From UBA11869 sp964544965 (GTDB taxonomy: Bacteria; Pseudomonadota; Gammaproteobacteria; Eutrophobiales; Eutrophobiaceae): DNA of 64,000 nt. Both the position numbers and the translations under genes were made by a program. The DNA is taken from assembly GCA_964544965.1 (NCBI GenBank), contig CAZJED010000001.1:1-64000 (forward strand), given 5' to 3'. The notes under the pieces were generated by a model that saw only the letters and a program-made list of their open reading frames with translations, did no database searches and was not told the origin of the DNA. Shown one piece after another: positions 27,163 to 36,940 of this stretch; positions within the stretch are counted from its first letter, which is position 1; every line of letters starts with the position of its first letter.

Positions 27163-27927
27163 ATGAAATATAAGTGTATAATTTTTGCTTTTTTACTAAG
27201 TACATTCGCAATAATAGTGCATTCTCAACAAACACCAGAGCCATCGATTTCAATCATAATTGATGATCTTGGCTATAAAGAAAAAGAAGATATGCTCGCA
27301 CTTTCCTTGCCTGGCCCAATAGCATATGCAATTCTTCCTCATGCTCCTTATACGCAAAAGGTTTCGGCAATTGCTTCCCGAAATGGTAAAGAAATACTTT
27401 TACATCAACCTATGCAAGCATTAAAAAATAATGAGTTGCTTGGCCCAGGAGCGCTAACATTAAATATGACTCAATATGAGTTTGAAGAAACATTGGAAAA
27501 AAATATGAATTTGATATCAAACATAATAGGTATAAATAATCATATGGGAAGTTTGCTGACACGTCACCCAGGTCATATGCAATGGCTAATGAATGTCCTA
27601 AAAAAAAATAAATACATTTATGTTGATAGTTTAACTAGTATTAATAGTGTTGCTAGTGAGATTGCAAAGAAAAATAAAATACCTTTTTTAAAAAGAGATA
27701 TATTTCTTGATAATAATAAAGATTTTGAATATATAACTAAAAAATTTCTTGAATTAATTGCTATAGCAAAAAAAGAAGGGACGGCACTAGCTATAGCTCA
27801 CTCACATTCTAATACTATAAAAATATTATCTAAATATTTACAAAATATAGATAAATATGGTGTGAAATTAATTGGAATTAAGTCGCTTATAAAAATAAGG
27901 AATAAGCAAAATTATATAGATACATAA
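27163..27927 (+). CDS. Divergent polysaccharide deacetylase family protein (YibQ-like)
   Basis: A secreted protein of about 254 residues with a divergent polysaccharide deacetylase (NodB-like) fold. A signal peptide precedes PSISIIIDDLGYKE, in which the double Asp resembles the catalytic/metal motif. LLHQPMQA, NNHMGSLLT and a C-terminal AIAHSHSNT segment are conserved in the YibQ family. The start chosen is ATG 27163, which gives a standard signal peptide (MKYKCIIFAFLLSTF). An ATG seven codons earlier is possible. Family members are encoded with EnvC; substrate and activity are not established. Confidence 0.85.
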   Translation: MKYKCIIFAFLLSTFAIIVHSQQTPEPSISIIIDDLGYKEKEDMLALSLPGPIAYAILPHAPYTQKVSAIASRNGKEILLHQPMQALKNNELLGPGALTLNMTQYEFEETLEKNMNLISNIIGINNHMGSLLTRHPGHMQWLMNVLKKNKYIYVDSLTSINSVASEIAKKNKIPFLKRDIFLDNNKDFEYITKKFLELIAIAKKEGTALAIAHSHSNTIKILSKYLQNIDKYGVKLIGIKSLIKIRNKQNYIDT

Positions 27928-27931
27928 TTAA

Positions 27932-29590
27932 TTATTTATATTTCCAGGAAAGAAATACAAAAATTAATCCGAAGAAACCTAATATTAAAGAAGCAAGTGG
28001 GATTGAGATTATTGCTCCATGTGCTGTGTTGTTCATAGCATAAATAATTGATGATGATAAAATAAATCCAGATCCAATAACTGAAATAATTATTTTTCGA
28101 TTATATATTTTCATCTCTTTACGTAATTTGTGTATTTCATACGACTTATTCTCCATTTCTATTTTTCCTTCATATAATTTATCAATTAAATCAATTGTTC
28201 TATTTGGGAGTTCGGGCAAACGTTCAATTACCCTAGGTAGATTTAACATCGCACCTTTTATAAATCCTTTAACTCCCATGCGTTCACTCATCCAACGCAT
28301 CATCTCTGGTCTCGCTGTTTCCCACAAATCAAGCTGCGGATAAAGCTGTCTTCCAATGCCTTCAATATTTATAATAGTTTTTTGCAGCAATATTAATTGC
28401 GGCATTATCTCAACATCAAAACTACGAGCAATTTGAAAAAGTCTCTGTAATAATTCGCCCAACGAAATTTCATGAATAGGCCTATCTAGTAATGGTTCAC
28501 ATACAGTTCTAATTACACCTTCAAGTTCGTCAACTCTTGTTTCTCGTGGCACCCAGCCAGACTGAATATGCAAGACTGCAACTCTATGATAATCACGGTT
28601 TAGAAATGCAACTAAATTATCGGCAAGATAATGTTGATCAAATTCAGTTAATGAGCACATAATGCCAAAATCAATAACTTTAATTACTGGTAATTCCTTT
28701 TTTTTACCCGGAGAGACGAAAATATTTCCTGGATGCATATCAGCGTGAAAAAAATTATCCCTAAAAACTTGTGTAAAAAATATTTCAACGCCAAATTCTG
28801 CCAAAGATTTTAAATCTATATTAGCAGTCTTTAGAGCACTAATATCACGTATTGGTATCCCTTCAACACGTTCAATGGCGAGTACATTTCTTTTTGTCAG
28901 CTCCCAGTCAATTTTAGGAACATAATATCTATTTTCATTTTCAAAATTACGCTGTAATTGAGATGCATTTGATGCTTCCCTTTGCAAATCTAATTCATTA
29001 AAAATAGTTTTTTCAAATTCTTTTATAACTCCAGTAAATTTTAAAGATTTTGCATTCTTGTTATATCTTTCTGCTTTTTCAGCTAATAAATGCAATAAAT
29101 CTAGGTCCTTTCTTATTACTAACTCAATATCTGGGCGTATAACCTTAATAATAAAATCACGCCCGTCTTTAAGTGTTGCGCTATGCACCTGTGCGACTGA
29201 TGCTGAGGCTAATGGTGTTTCATTAAATTCCTGAAAAACATCATCAATGTTACAACCATAAGCATCTTCAATAATTTTCCTCGCAATCTTTCCAGGAAAA
29301 GGGGGAACATTATCTTGTAATTTTGCAAATTGATCGGCAATATCTTCTGGGATTAAATCACGACGTGTGGATAGTATCTGTCCTAACTTTACATAGATAG
29401 GCCCTAATTCTTCTAACATTAAACGTATTCTTACTGCTCTTGTTTCTTTATTTTTAGTAAACCAATTCCAAGGTAAGATATAAAAAAGAAAACGAATAGG
29501 TCTTAATAAGTGTGTAGCAAAGATAATTTCATCTAGACCGTGTGAAATTAATACCTTCTGTATTGCTAATAAACGTAAAAACTGTGACAC
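27932..29590 (-). CDS. ubiB: Ubiquinone biosynthesis kinase-like protein UbiB
   Basis: An atypical ABC1/ADCK kinase-like ATPase needed for ubiquinone synthesis. The KxGQ motif is in YVKLGQILSTRRDLIP (about residues 50-65). The Ala-rich loop ASASVAQVH, VIKVIRP and kinase-like HADMHPGNI and IDFGIMC motifs are present. Two hydrophobic helices at the C terminus (about 495-548) anchor it to the inner membrane. The length of 552 residues is close to E. coli UbiB (546). It is the last gene of ubiE-ubiJ-ubiB. Confidence 0.96.
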   Translation of the reverse strand: MSQFLRLLAIQKVLISHGLDEIIFATHLLRPIRFLFYILPWNWFTKNKETRAVRIRLMLEELGPIYVKLGQILSTRRDLIPEDIADQFAKLQDNVPPFPGKIARKIIEDAYGCNIDDVFQEFNETPLASASVAQVHSATLKDGRDFIIKVIRPDIELVIRKDLDLLHLLAEKAERYNKNAKSLKFTGVIKEFEKTIFNELDLQREASNASQLQRNFENENRYYVPKIDWELTKRNVLAIERVEGIPIRDISALKTANIDLKSLAEFGVEIFFTQVFRDNFFHADMHPGNIFVSPGKKKELPVIKVIDFGIMCSLTEFDQHYLADNLVAFLNRDYHRVAVLHIQSGWVPRETRVDELEGVIRTVCEPLLDRPIHEISLGELLQRLFQIARSFDVEIMPQLILLQKTIINIEGIGRQLYPQLDLWETARPEMMRWMSERMGVKGFIKGAMLNLPRVIERLPELPNRTIDLIDKLYEGKIEMENKSYEIHKLRKEMKIYNRKIIISVIGSGFILSSSIIYAMNNTAHGAIISIPLASLILGFFGLIFVFLSWKYK

Positions 29591-29592
29591 GA

Positions 29593-30213
29593 TTATATAT
29601 TCTTCCTATTTTTTGACAAAAAATTATTAATTTTATCAATTCTTTTTGAAATTAACTCTGTTTCGTCTCGAAGACAATCGACTTCTTTATTAAATTCATT
29701 TATTAATAACTCATCTGGAAGCATTTCAACCTCAAAACGTAAATATTCACTAGTATCTGACATAATTGTTTCAACTATTGAAAATGTGGAGCTTGATGCT
29801 TTTCGTATAAATCTGCCAATTTGAAACGCAAGTGTATCACCAAGAAATTTAGATAGTGGATCTTCGAAATCTACTTTTAGATTACTTATTATATTTTGAA
29901 AATCTCGTGCAAGAGTTGTATCTCCCACAATCTTCATATTAATGGGTAGAATTAGAGGTTGAATTTTTAAAGGAAGTATTGTTTTTAAAAAACTATCTAG
30001 TGTACTTTTTATTGACACATCTGGATCTACGTCACATTCAGTATTAATACTCAATCTATTCTCGATAGGTGTTATATATAATTTTAGCTCTGTGTTTTCA
30101 AATTCTAAAGCAATAATCTTTTTATTAATTTTTTTTAATGCGTAGCAAGCTTCCTCATCAAGACATAATATCTTGTTAATATAATTTTCAAATTTACTAA
30201 TCCAAAATTGCAT
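29593..30213 (-). CDS. ubiJ: Ubiquinone biosynthesis accessory factor UbiJ
   Basis: A 206-residue protein with an SCP2-like lipid-binding N-terminal domain (about 1-110) and a helical C-terminal region. UbiJ helps hold the Ubi enzymes and their isoprenoid substrates in one complex. The sequence is diverged, so the call leans on its position between ubiE and ubiB, 2 bp before ubiB. Its length matches UbiJ (about 200). The pattern PLILPINMKIVGDTTLARDF and FEDPLSKFLGDTLAFQIGRF is typical. Confidence 0.85.
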   Translation of the reverse strand: MQFWISKFENYINKILCLDEEACYALKKINKKIIALEFENTELKLYITPIENRLSINTECDVDPDVSIKSTLDSFLKTILPLKIQPLILPINMKIVGDTTLARDFQNIISNLKVDFEDPLSKFLGDTLAFQIGRFIRKASSSTFSIVETIMSDTSEYLRFEVEMLPDELLINEFNKEVDCLRDETELISKRIDKINNFLSKNRKNI

Positions 30214-30230
30214 AATTTACTCAAAAAAAT

Positions 30231-30977
30231 TCATATTTTATAACCCCGATGAACTGCAGCTATTCCACTAGAAAGATTATAATACTCAATATTTCTAAAC
30301 CCCGCCTCCTCCATCATTAATGACAATTCTTCCTGATCAGGATGCATGTTAATTGACTCCACTAAATATTTATAACTTCTCTCATTTCCAGAAATCGCTT
30401 TACCTAATTTTGGGATAAATTTAAATGAATATTTCTGATACAGCTTATCTAATAATGGAATTGTGACTTTAGAAAATTCTAAGATAACTAATTGTGAGCC
30501 ATATTTAAGTTTTTTATATATTGATTCTAATGCAATATTTTTGTTAGCGACATTTCGAAGTCCGAAAGCAATTATGACAAAATCAAAACTATTATCTCTG
30601 AATGGTAAATTTTCCGCATTTGCCCTTATATAATTTATACCTTTTATTATTCCTGTATTGATAAGATTTTCTCTTCCCTGATTTAACATATCTTCATTTA
30701 TATCACACAATGTAATGTTTCCATCTTTCCCTAATTTCTTATAAACCAGTTTTGTAATATCTCCAGTTCCGCCAGCTAAATCAAGAACACAAGAATCTCT
30801 CCTAATCCCGCTGATGTTTACAGCAAAACGTTTCCATAATCTATGAATACCAAATGACATAACATCATTCATTAAATCATAATCATTCGTAACAGATGAA
30901 AAAACTTCGTTAACGCGCTTAGTTTTTTCTATAGGGGAAACTTTCTCATAACCAAAATCTGTTTCTTTCTTAGCCAT
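30231..30977 (-). CDS. ubiE: Ubiquinone/menaquinone C-methyltransferase UbiE
   Basis: A SAM-dependent C-methyltransferase of ubiquinone (and menaquinone) synthesis. Motif I is VLDLAGGTGDITKLV (about residues 64-78). YDLMNDVMSFGIHRLWK near residue 35 and the post-I AENLPFRDNSFD are diagnostic. The length of 248 residues is normal (E. coli 251). It is first in the ubiE-ubiJ-ubiB cluster and 4 bp after the DUF971 gene. Confidence 0.97.
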   Translation of the reverse strand: MAKKETDFGYEKVSPIEKTKRVNEVFSSVTNDYDLMNDVMSFGIHRLWKRFAVNISGIRRDSCVLDLAGGTGDITKLVYKKLGKDGNITLCDINEDMLNQGRENLINTGIIKGINYIRANAENLPFRDNSFDFVIIAFGLRNVANKNIALESIYKKLKYGSQLVILEFSKVTIPLLDKLYQKYSFKFIPKLGKAISGNERSYKYLVESINMHPDQEELSLMMEEAGFRNIEYYNLSSGIAAVHRGYKI

Positions 30978-30981
30978 ATTT

Positions 30982-31341
30982 TTAGCGAATGTACCCCGAT
31001 TTATTTAATTTATGAAGATAGCCTTTCCAATAATTCTCTTGATTCTGTCCTAACTCATATAAATAATTCCAAGTATACAAGCCCGTTTCGTGACCATCAT
31101 CAAACACGATACGAACAGCATAATTACCAATGGGCTGGACTTCACTAATATTTATGTTTTCCTTGCCGGTCTGTAATACCTCCTGACCAGGACCATGTCC
31201 TTTTACCTCTGCTGATGGAGAAAAAACTCGCAGATATTCGCATGGTAATTTAAAAGTTACTCCATTGTCATAAACAATTTCTAGAATCTTGGACTGTTTA
31301 TGCAAAGATATAGTCAACGGGTGTAAATTACTCTCGGTCAT
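30982..31341 (-). CDS. DUF971 domain protein
   Basis: A 119-residue single-domain protein of the DUF971 family. The same fold occurs at the N terminus of gamma-butyrobetaine hydroxylases and in some Fe-S-related proteins. The core TISLHKQSKILEIVYDNG, LPCEYLRVFSPSAEV and YAVRIVFDDGHETGLYTW is conserved. It is usually found between hslU and ubiE. Here it lies after xerC with a 107-bp gap and no hslVU. Its function is not established. Confidence 0.85.
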   Translation of the reverse strand: MTESNLHPLTISLHKQSKILEIVYDNGVTFKLPCEYLRVFSPSAEVKGHGPGQEVLQTGKENINISEVQPIGNYAVRIVFDDGHETGLYTWNYLYELGQNQENYWKGYLHKLNKSGYIR

Positions 31342-31448
31342 TTTTCGTTAATGCCTACTTAATATTTTTTGTTTTTAAAAAATTGTGTGCAAAAATTTAC
31401 AGGCAACAATTTTACATTAGCCAAAATTAAGGCTTAAGTAAAACAGGC

Positions 31449-32363
31449 CTAAATATTATTTTTCCTTTGTTTTTTTTTACGCGCTCTCGGGTGTGTTTTA
31501 TCATAAACTTGGGCTAAATGTTGAAAGTCTAGATGAGTATAAACCTGTGTTGTACTAATATCTGCGTGTCCTAATAGTTCCTGTACTGCACGCAGATCGC
31601 CACTTGACTCCAAAATATGACTAGCAAATGAGTGCCTTAACATATGAGGGTGAACATGGCTTGACAACCCTTGCTTTTTTGCCCATTTCTTAATGCGCTC
31701 CTGTATAGATCTCGGGCTAATACGTCTACCTCTATTGCTGATAAAAAGAGCCTTTTCATCATCATTTTTAATTAGATTTTGTCTATTTCTAAGCCAATCT
31801 TCTACCGCAATAATTGCGTATTTACCTACTGGGAGATTACGTGTTTTTTTACCTTTCCCAATAACAGTTAATACCTTATCGATAAAATCAATATCATCTA
31901 CATCTAAACTCATAACTTCGGTCAAACGCAATCCAGATGAATAAATTAATTCGAGTATAGCTTTATCTCGAATTGCTAATACATCTTTCTCTTCAATTTC
32001 TAATAATTGGCAAGTTTGATCGGCATCAAGTAATTTTGGTAATTTTCGATCTACCTTTGGAGTTATTATTCCTTCCGTAGGATTTATTTTTACTTCGCCT
32101 ATTTTAAGTAAATATCTGTAAAAAGCTCTAATTGAAGATAGGTTTCTTTGTAGTGAGCGACCTGAAATACCTTTGCGATGCCTATTAGAAATAAAATCTC
32201 TCAGCTGTTGACTTCTAAGGTCAGACCATTTTTGAATATTTTGCTTAATACAATATGTCTGTAAATAATTCAGATCGCGATGGTATGCATCGCGAGTATA
32301 TTTTGATAGGTAATGTAGCGTATCTTCAAAAGAATTTAGTAATTGTGCCTCCGATGAGTACAT
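31449..32363 (-). CDS. xerC: Site-specific tyrosine recombinase XerC
   Basis: With XerD it resolves chromosome dimers at dif during division. It has an N-terminal SAM-like DNA-binding domain (about 5-90) and a catalytic domain. The catalytic residues visible are R146 (SSGLRLTEV), H240 and R243 (HPHMLRHSFASH), H266 (LLGHADIS) and Y275 (TTQVYTHLDF). The 304 residues match the family (298). It lies in dapF-DUF484-xerC order as in many Gammaproteobacteria, 8 bp after DUF484, which argues for XerC rather than XerD. Confidence 0.94.
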   Translation of the reverse strand: MYSSEAQLLNSFEDTLHYLSKYTRDAYHRDLNYLQTYCIKQNIQKWSDLRSQQLRDFISNRHRKGISGRSLQRNLSSIRAFYRYLLKIGEVKINPTEGIITPKVDRKLPKLLDADQTCQLLEIEEKDVLAIRDKAILELIYSSGLRLTEVMSLDVDDIDFIDKVLTVIGKGKKTRNLPVGKYAIIAVEDWLRNRQNLIKNDDEKALFISNRGRRISPRSIQERIKKWAKKQGLSSHVHPHMLRHSFASHILESSGDLRAVQELLGHADISTTQVYTHLDFQHLAQVYDKTHPRARKKKQRKNNI

Positions 32364-32371
32364 AAAAAAAT

Positions 32372-33079
32372 CTAATTTTCTTTAACCCATGGTTTTATTA
32401 TAAAACTTAAAATCTCAGCAAAATTAGAAAGTAATTCTATACCCATACCTGACTGAAAATGCTCTTCGTCAAAACTTCCGATAGCAAGTATACCTCCCCA
32501 ACCATGCCCATGTAGAGGTATCATTACTGATGATGCTATATCATCACCGTCTTCGCCAAACAAAAACACCTGTTGTTGCCTCTTCATTTTACCGCTTAGT
32601 GGTTCTAGTTTTTTTATAATACTTCTAAATAACAACTCTTCTAAAGAATCTTTGCCTACAAATTCTTCTGTTAGAGAACTAGAAACAAGGATAGGATTTG
32701 CAAATAGTTTCACAACAACTCTATCAGCATAAAAATTTTTCTTTAAATTCTTATATAATGTTGAAAAAATATCTTCTGGATCATTTTCATTCATTAAAGT
32801 AAGTGCTAATTGATGCATACGACGAGCAAGTTTTTCATTTTGGCGTGCTATTTCTATTAACTCGTGTATTTTTTTTTGAGTTTCCTGATTTTGACTACGT
32901 AATATCGCTAATTGTTTTTCAACAAGTGAAATTGCATCCCCGCTCTCATGTGGTATTTTTAATTCGGCAATAATCGAAGGATTCTTAACAAAAAAATCTA
33001 GATTATCCCTTAAATAATCAGAAACTAAATTTTCTGTAGAACGTTTAGACATATGATTTTCTTTTTCCTTTAAACTCAT
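32372..33079 (-). CDS. DUF484 family protein (GAF-like)
   Basis: A 235-residue protein of the DUF484 family. The N-terminal segment VSDYLRDNLDFFVKNPSIIAELKIPH is the family signature. A coiled coil (about 60-95) and a GAF-like domain (about 100-230) follow. Its start overlaps the dapF stop by ATGA, so it is translationally coupled. The dapF-DUF484-xerC arrangement is conserved in Gammaproteobacteria. The function is not established. Confidence 0.9.
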   Translation of the reverse strand: MSLKEKENHMSKRSTENLVSDYLRDNLDFFVKNPSIIAELKIPHESGDAISLVEKQLAILRSQNQETQKKIHELIEIARQNEKLARRMHQLALTLMNENDPEDIFSTLYKNLKKNFYADRVVVKLFANPILVSSSLTEEFVGKDSLEELLFRSIIKKLEPLSGKMKRQQQVFLFGEDGDDIASSVMIPLHGHGWGGILAIGSFDEEHFQSGMGIELLSNFAEILSFIIKPWVKEN

Positions 33080-33906
33080 AATTCAATTTCCCCTTCATAA
33101 ACTGTCTCTACAAAACCACTCATATATATATAATTTTCACCGCCCTTCCAGCGTAAGGTCAAATGACCTCCACGTAATTCTACATCCACTACCTCTTCTA
33201 GATGACCTTGTTGATAAGCAACAGCAACAGCTGCACAAGCACCACTGCCACAAGCAAGGGTCTCCCCGACTCCACGTTCATAAACACGAAGTTTAATATT
33301 TTTTCGATCTAAAATTTGAACAAAACCAACATTTACTCCTTCAGGAAATATCCCATGTTTTTGGAAGACATCACCGGTGGTTTTTACAGAAGCTAAATCA
33401 ACATCATCTACAATTATAACTGCGTGTGGGTTTCCAATTGACATAGCTCCAAAAACAATTTCCTTGTTGTCAAGCTTCAATAAATAGTTTTCTAATCTTT
33501 CATCAACATCTAATGGAATATCAACTGGCTCAAATTTTGGCATACCCATATTCACAGTAACAGATTGATTATCATCAATTGTTAAAATAAGCTGGCTACT
33601 TTTAGTCTCTGCTATAATATTATTTTTCTCAACTAATCCTTTACTTTTAAGGTATACGGCAACACAACGAGCACCATTGCCGCATTGAAAAACCTCAGTG
33701 CCATCAGAGTTAAATATTCTATAATAAACATCTGCTTCATTATTCTTTGATGGCCCTACTAATAAAACTTGATCGCAGCCAATACCTAAATGTCTATCTG
33801 CTATTTTTTTTATTTGTTCGCTACTTAACGACAGAGGGGCTGAGAATGTATCAAATATAATAAAATCATTCCCTGTGCCTTGCATTTTAGTAAAATTAGT
33901 AATCAT
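33076..33906 (-). CDS. dapF: Diaminopimelate epimerase
   Basis: Converts LL- to meso-diaminopimelate for peptidoglycan and lysine synthesis. The two catalytic cysteines are C75 (FQCGNGARC) and C219 (LACGSGACAAV). The N-terminal KMQGTGNDFIIFD is diagnostic. The length of 276 residues is normal (E. coli 274). It heads dapF-DUF484-xerC. The lysA gene often found upstream is not here; the next upstream gene is an mscS homologue. Confidence 0.97.
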   Translation of the reverse strand: MITNFTKMQGTGNDFIIFDTFSAPLSLSSEQIKKIADRHLGIGCDQVLLVGPSKNNEADVYYRIFNSDGTEVFQCGNGARCVAVYLKSKGLVEKNNIIAETKSSQLILTIDDNQSVTVNMGMPKFEPVDIPLDVDERLENYLLKLDNKEIVFGAMSIGNPHAVIIVDDVDLASVKTTGDVFQKHGIFPEGVNVGFVQILDRKNIKLRVYERGVGETLACGSGACAAVAVAYQQGHLEEVVDVELRGGHLTLRWKGGENYIYMSGFVETVYEGEIEL

Positions 33907-33940
33907 TTCTCAAATTAGCTATTTAAATTGCTTTATTTTT

Positions 33941-35041
33941 TTATTTTTGATTAGAAATATCACTACTCGATGAAATATGTAATGTTGATGTCGGGAAAGC
34001 GCATTCCGCACCGTTAGATTCAATTATATTTATAATTTTCAATAGTACATCTTGTTTAATTTCATGATAACGAACCCAATCTATAGTTTTAGTAAAAGTA
34101 TATATAAAAAAATCTAATGAAGATGGAGCAAATTCATTAAAATTTACTATTAAGGTTTTTGTTGTATCAATATCAGCATGATTCTTGAGCATTTCTTTTA
34201 CATCACCGATAATTTTTTCCATTTTAGATAAATCATCATAGCGAATGCCTATAGTTTCTTTGATTCTTCTATTTAACATTCTTGATGGATTCTCAACAGA
34301 GACATTATTAAAGACTGCATTTGGAACATACAAAGGCCGCTTATCAAATGTCCTAATAGTTGTTGATCTCCATCCTATTTTTTCAACGGTTCCTTCAATT
34401 TCTTTATCAGGCGAACGAATCCAATCGCCAACACTAAAAGGACGATCCATATAAATCATTAAACCGCCAAAGAAATTAGCCAATAAATCACGTGCTGCAA
34501 ATCCAACAGCAATCCCCCCAACACCTCCAAAAGCTAATACGCCAGAAATACTGTAGCCAAGTGATTGGAGTGCTATTAAAAAACCAATAATAATTACTGA
34601 AATGCGAAGCAATTTAGCTATAGCATCAACTGTAGTTTGGTCAATTTCCTCACTAGTAGTTTGTTTGACTGAAATAATATTCTTTTCAAAACACGTTATA
34701 AATCGTATTAGAAACCAACAGATAATAATTAACACGGCTATTTGATATAAGGACGAAACTGCGCCAAGTATAATCAACTTGTTATGTTCATCTATTATAT
34801 TCACAGAAAAAGTAAGCGCTGTTATCCAAACTAAAACTGATAATGGTTTTTCCGCAGCATCAAGAATTGCATCATCCCAAATTATTTTTGTTTTTTTGAG
34901 TTTTAAAATAATTTTATGATGATATCTTTTCAACATCCAATTTAAGAAAATAGCAACAATAATGATAATAAAAATTTCGGCTACCCATGTATGTTCACCA
35001 AAGAGGTTTCTGGTGATCTCTGTTAATTCTGAAAATTTCAT
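33941..35041 (-). CDS. MscS-family mechanosensitive channel
   Basis: A 366-residue inner-membrane channel that likely opens under turgor stress. About five hydrophobic helices cover residues 20-185. The pore-lining helix has the Gly/Ala pattern FGGVGGIAVGFAARDLLANF (about 172-191). The cytoplasmic beta domain follows (DRPFSVGDWIRS, then EGTVEKIGWRSTTIRTFD), ending in an alpha/beta domain. It is longer than E. coli MscS (286), resembling YnaI-like channels. It is upstream of dapF with 34 bp between them. Confidence 0.9.
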   Translation of the reverse strand: MKFSELTEITRNLFGEHTWVAEIFIIIIVAIFLNWMLKRYHHKIILKLKKTKIIWDDAILDAAEKPLSVLVWITALTFSVNIIDEHNKLIILGAVSSLYQIAVLIIICWFLIRFITCFEKNIISVKQTTSEEIDQTTVDAIAKLLRISVIIIGFLIALQSLGYSISGVLAFGGVGGIAVGFAARDLLANFFGGLMIYMDRPFSVGDWIRSPDKEIEGTVEKIGWRSTTIRTFDKRPLYVPNAVFNNVSVENPSRMLNRRIKETIGIRYDDLSKMEKIIGDVKEMLKNHADIDTTKTLIVNFNEFAPSSLDFFIYTFTKTIDWVRYHEIKQDVLLKIINIIESNGAECAFPTSTLHISSSSDISNQK

Positions 35042-35099
35042 TTAGTCTTACCTGTAATTAAAAATCTCTGTTAATAATAGCTCACTAAGAATAACTTCG

Positions 35100-36143
35100 T
35101 TAATTTTGAAAACTCTCAATTCTCTTTGAACACTTTTGCCATAATTTATTATTTTTCAAATCATCATATCTGTAATTAAATTTACCGCGCATTTTTTCCA
35201 AACAATTTAAAGATTCAAACTCAGCAAATTTTTCAGATTCATCAAGCACAGAAATTAAACCTTTTTTATTGTTACAGATTAGCGCTATATCACAACCAGC
35301 TTTTAGTGTAAGTCTTGTTCTTTCGGTATAATTCCCAATAATCTCGGCACCGGCCATACTAAGATCATCACTAAAAATTGTACCCTTAAAATTCAATTTT
35401 TTTCTCAAAATATCCTTTATCCAAACAGAAGAAAATCCTGCAGGAAGTGTATCAATTTCCGAATATATAACATGTGCCGGCATTAGTCCTGAAATACCGA
35501 AATCAATTAGTAATTTGAAAGGTATCAAATCGTGGGTATTAATATCACTAAACGAACGAGGGTCAAGTGGTATAGAAAAATGAGAATCTTCAGCTACTGA
35601 GCCATGGCCGGGGAAATGTTTCCCAACAGCTGCCATACCTGCTTCATTCATTCCTGTCACAAAAGCCCGCGCTAATTTTGAAATTTTTTCAGGATCAACA
35701 TCAAATGCACGGTCGCCTATTACCTTACTAATACTTCCACCGACATCAAGCACAGGAGCAAAACTGAAATCAACTCCTACCGATAAAAGCTCGGCTGCCA
35801 TAAGCCAACCAGTTTGCCTTGCCAGCAATTGAGCTTCCTCTATTGATTCAATAGAACCGAATAAACCGCATGCTGGTAATTGACTAAAACCATTTCGAAA
35901 ACGCTGAACTCTACCGCCTTCATGATCTACAGCAATTAATAATGAAGGTTGACGTAATCTATGAATTTCTTCTTTTAATTCTACTAATTGTTTTGGTGAT
36001 TCAAAATTACGTGAAAATAAAATAATACCGCCGATCAATGGATGTAATAATATTTCACGCTCGCTCTCATCTAATTGAGGACCGTCTATGTCACACATAA
36101 TCGAGCCTAATTTTAAATCTTTAGGTGTTATGTACGATTTCAT
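35100..36143 (-). CDS. nagZ: Beta-N-acetylhexosaminidase NagZ
   Basis: A cytoplasmic GH3 enzyme that removes GlcNAc from anhydro-muropeptides during peptidoglycan recycling. IAVDHEGGRVQRF (about 70-82) and KHFPGHGSVAEDSH (about 155-170) are the GH3 NagZ signatures. The chosen start is ATG 36143, overlapping the stop of the upstream permease gene (ATGA) and giving 347 residues (E. coli 341). An earlier in-frame ATG at 36200 lies inside the permease gene and is unlikely. It is the last gene of a murein-recycling operon. Confidence 0.95.
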   Translation of the reverse strand: MKSYITPKDLKLGSIMCDIDGPQLDESEREILLHPLIGGIILFSRNFESPKQLVELKEEIHRLRQPSLLIAVDHEGGRVQRFRNGFSQLPACGLFGSIESIEEAQLLARQTGWLMAAELLSVGVDFSFAPVLDVGGSISKVIGDRAFDVDPEKISKLARAFVTGMNEAGMAAVGKHFPGHGSVAEDSHFSIPLDPRSFSDINTHDLIPFKLLIDFGISGLMPAHVIYSEIDTLPAGFSSVWIKDILRKKLNFKGTIFSDDLSMAGAEIIGNYTERTRLTLKAGCDIALICNNKKGLISVLDESEKFAEFESLNCLEKMRGKFNYRYDDLKNNKLWQKCSKRIESFQN

Positions 36144-36940
36144 TTTGAGCCTCTTATATCCATTTTTTCCCTTAGGCAGTCGCCCAGAAGATTTACACAT
36201 AATACCAACGAAAGAATAGCAAATCCTGGTCCTAAAACCATATGTGGAGCGACTAACATATACTGGGTACCATCTCGAATCATGCTACCCCAGGATGCAG
36301 AAGGAGGTTGTATGCCTAGACCTAAAAATGATAGGCCTGCCTCAGCAATAATGACACTCGCGACTGAAAATGTTGCCTCAATAATTAACGGAGCAATTAT
36401 TAATGGTAAAATGTGTCTATATGTAATCACATAATCTAATGTGCCTAGAGCGTGTGCCGCAATAATATGATCTCGATTTTTAATGCTTAATGTTTGTATT
36501 CTAGCTAATCTCGAAAAACCAACCCAACTTACAACCGATAAGGCTATAACTGTATTTGTAAGTCCTGGTCCTAACAATCCAGCCAAGACGATTGCTAACA
36601 AAATTCCGGGAAAAGCGATAAAAATGTCGATCATAACTACAAGAAATTTATCATAAATCCCCCCAAACCACGCCCCAATTACACCAAAAAAAGTTCCGAC
36701 AACAAAAGATATAAGTACAACAATAATTGCAACACTAAATGACGTTTTTGCTCCCATTATTAGGCGTTCACAAATTGGACGACCTAGATGATCATAACCA
36801 CACCATTGCTCCCAACCCGGACCTAATAAAATTTTATCTAATGAAATTTGATCGGGTTGCAAGGGTAATATTAGTCCTAATATTCCACAAACAAACCAAA
36901 ATATAACTACAAAAAAAGGTATATTGAATTTCTTCTTCAT
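36140..36940 (-). CDS. Oligopeptide ABC transporter permease (OppC/DppC type)
   Basis: An inner-membrane permease of the peptide/opine/nickel ABC family. The 266 residues have about six helices. The cytoplasmic coupling (EAA) loop is HALGTLDYVITYRHILP (about 164-180). The GYDHLGRPICERLIMGAKTS N-terminal segment is typical of OppC/DppC. It pairs with the preceding permease, whose stop abuts its start, and overlaps nagZ by ATGA. No ATPase gene is in the operon, so it must use ATPases encoded elsewhere. Confidence 0.92.
   Translation of the reverse strand: MKKKFNIPFFVVIFWFVCGILGLILPLQPDQISLDKILLGPGWEQWCGYDHLGRPICERLIMGAKTSFSVAIIVVLISFVVGTFFGVIGAWFGGIYDKFLVVMIDIFIAFPGILLAIVLAGLLGPGLTNTVIALSVVSWVGFSRLARIQTLSIKNRDHIIAAHALGTLDYVITYRHILPLIIAPLIIEATFSVASVIIAEAGLSFLGLGIQPPSASWGSMIRDGTQYMLVAPHMVLGPGFAILSLVLCVNLLGDCLREKMDIRGSK

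Noticed and set aside
36144..36200. Earlier ATG for nagZ at 36200
   Set aside because: It lies inside the permease gene and adds 19 basic residues before the normal NagZ N terminus; ATG 36143 overlaps the permease stop as ATGA.
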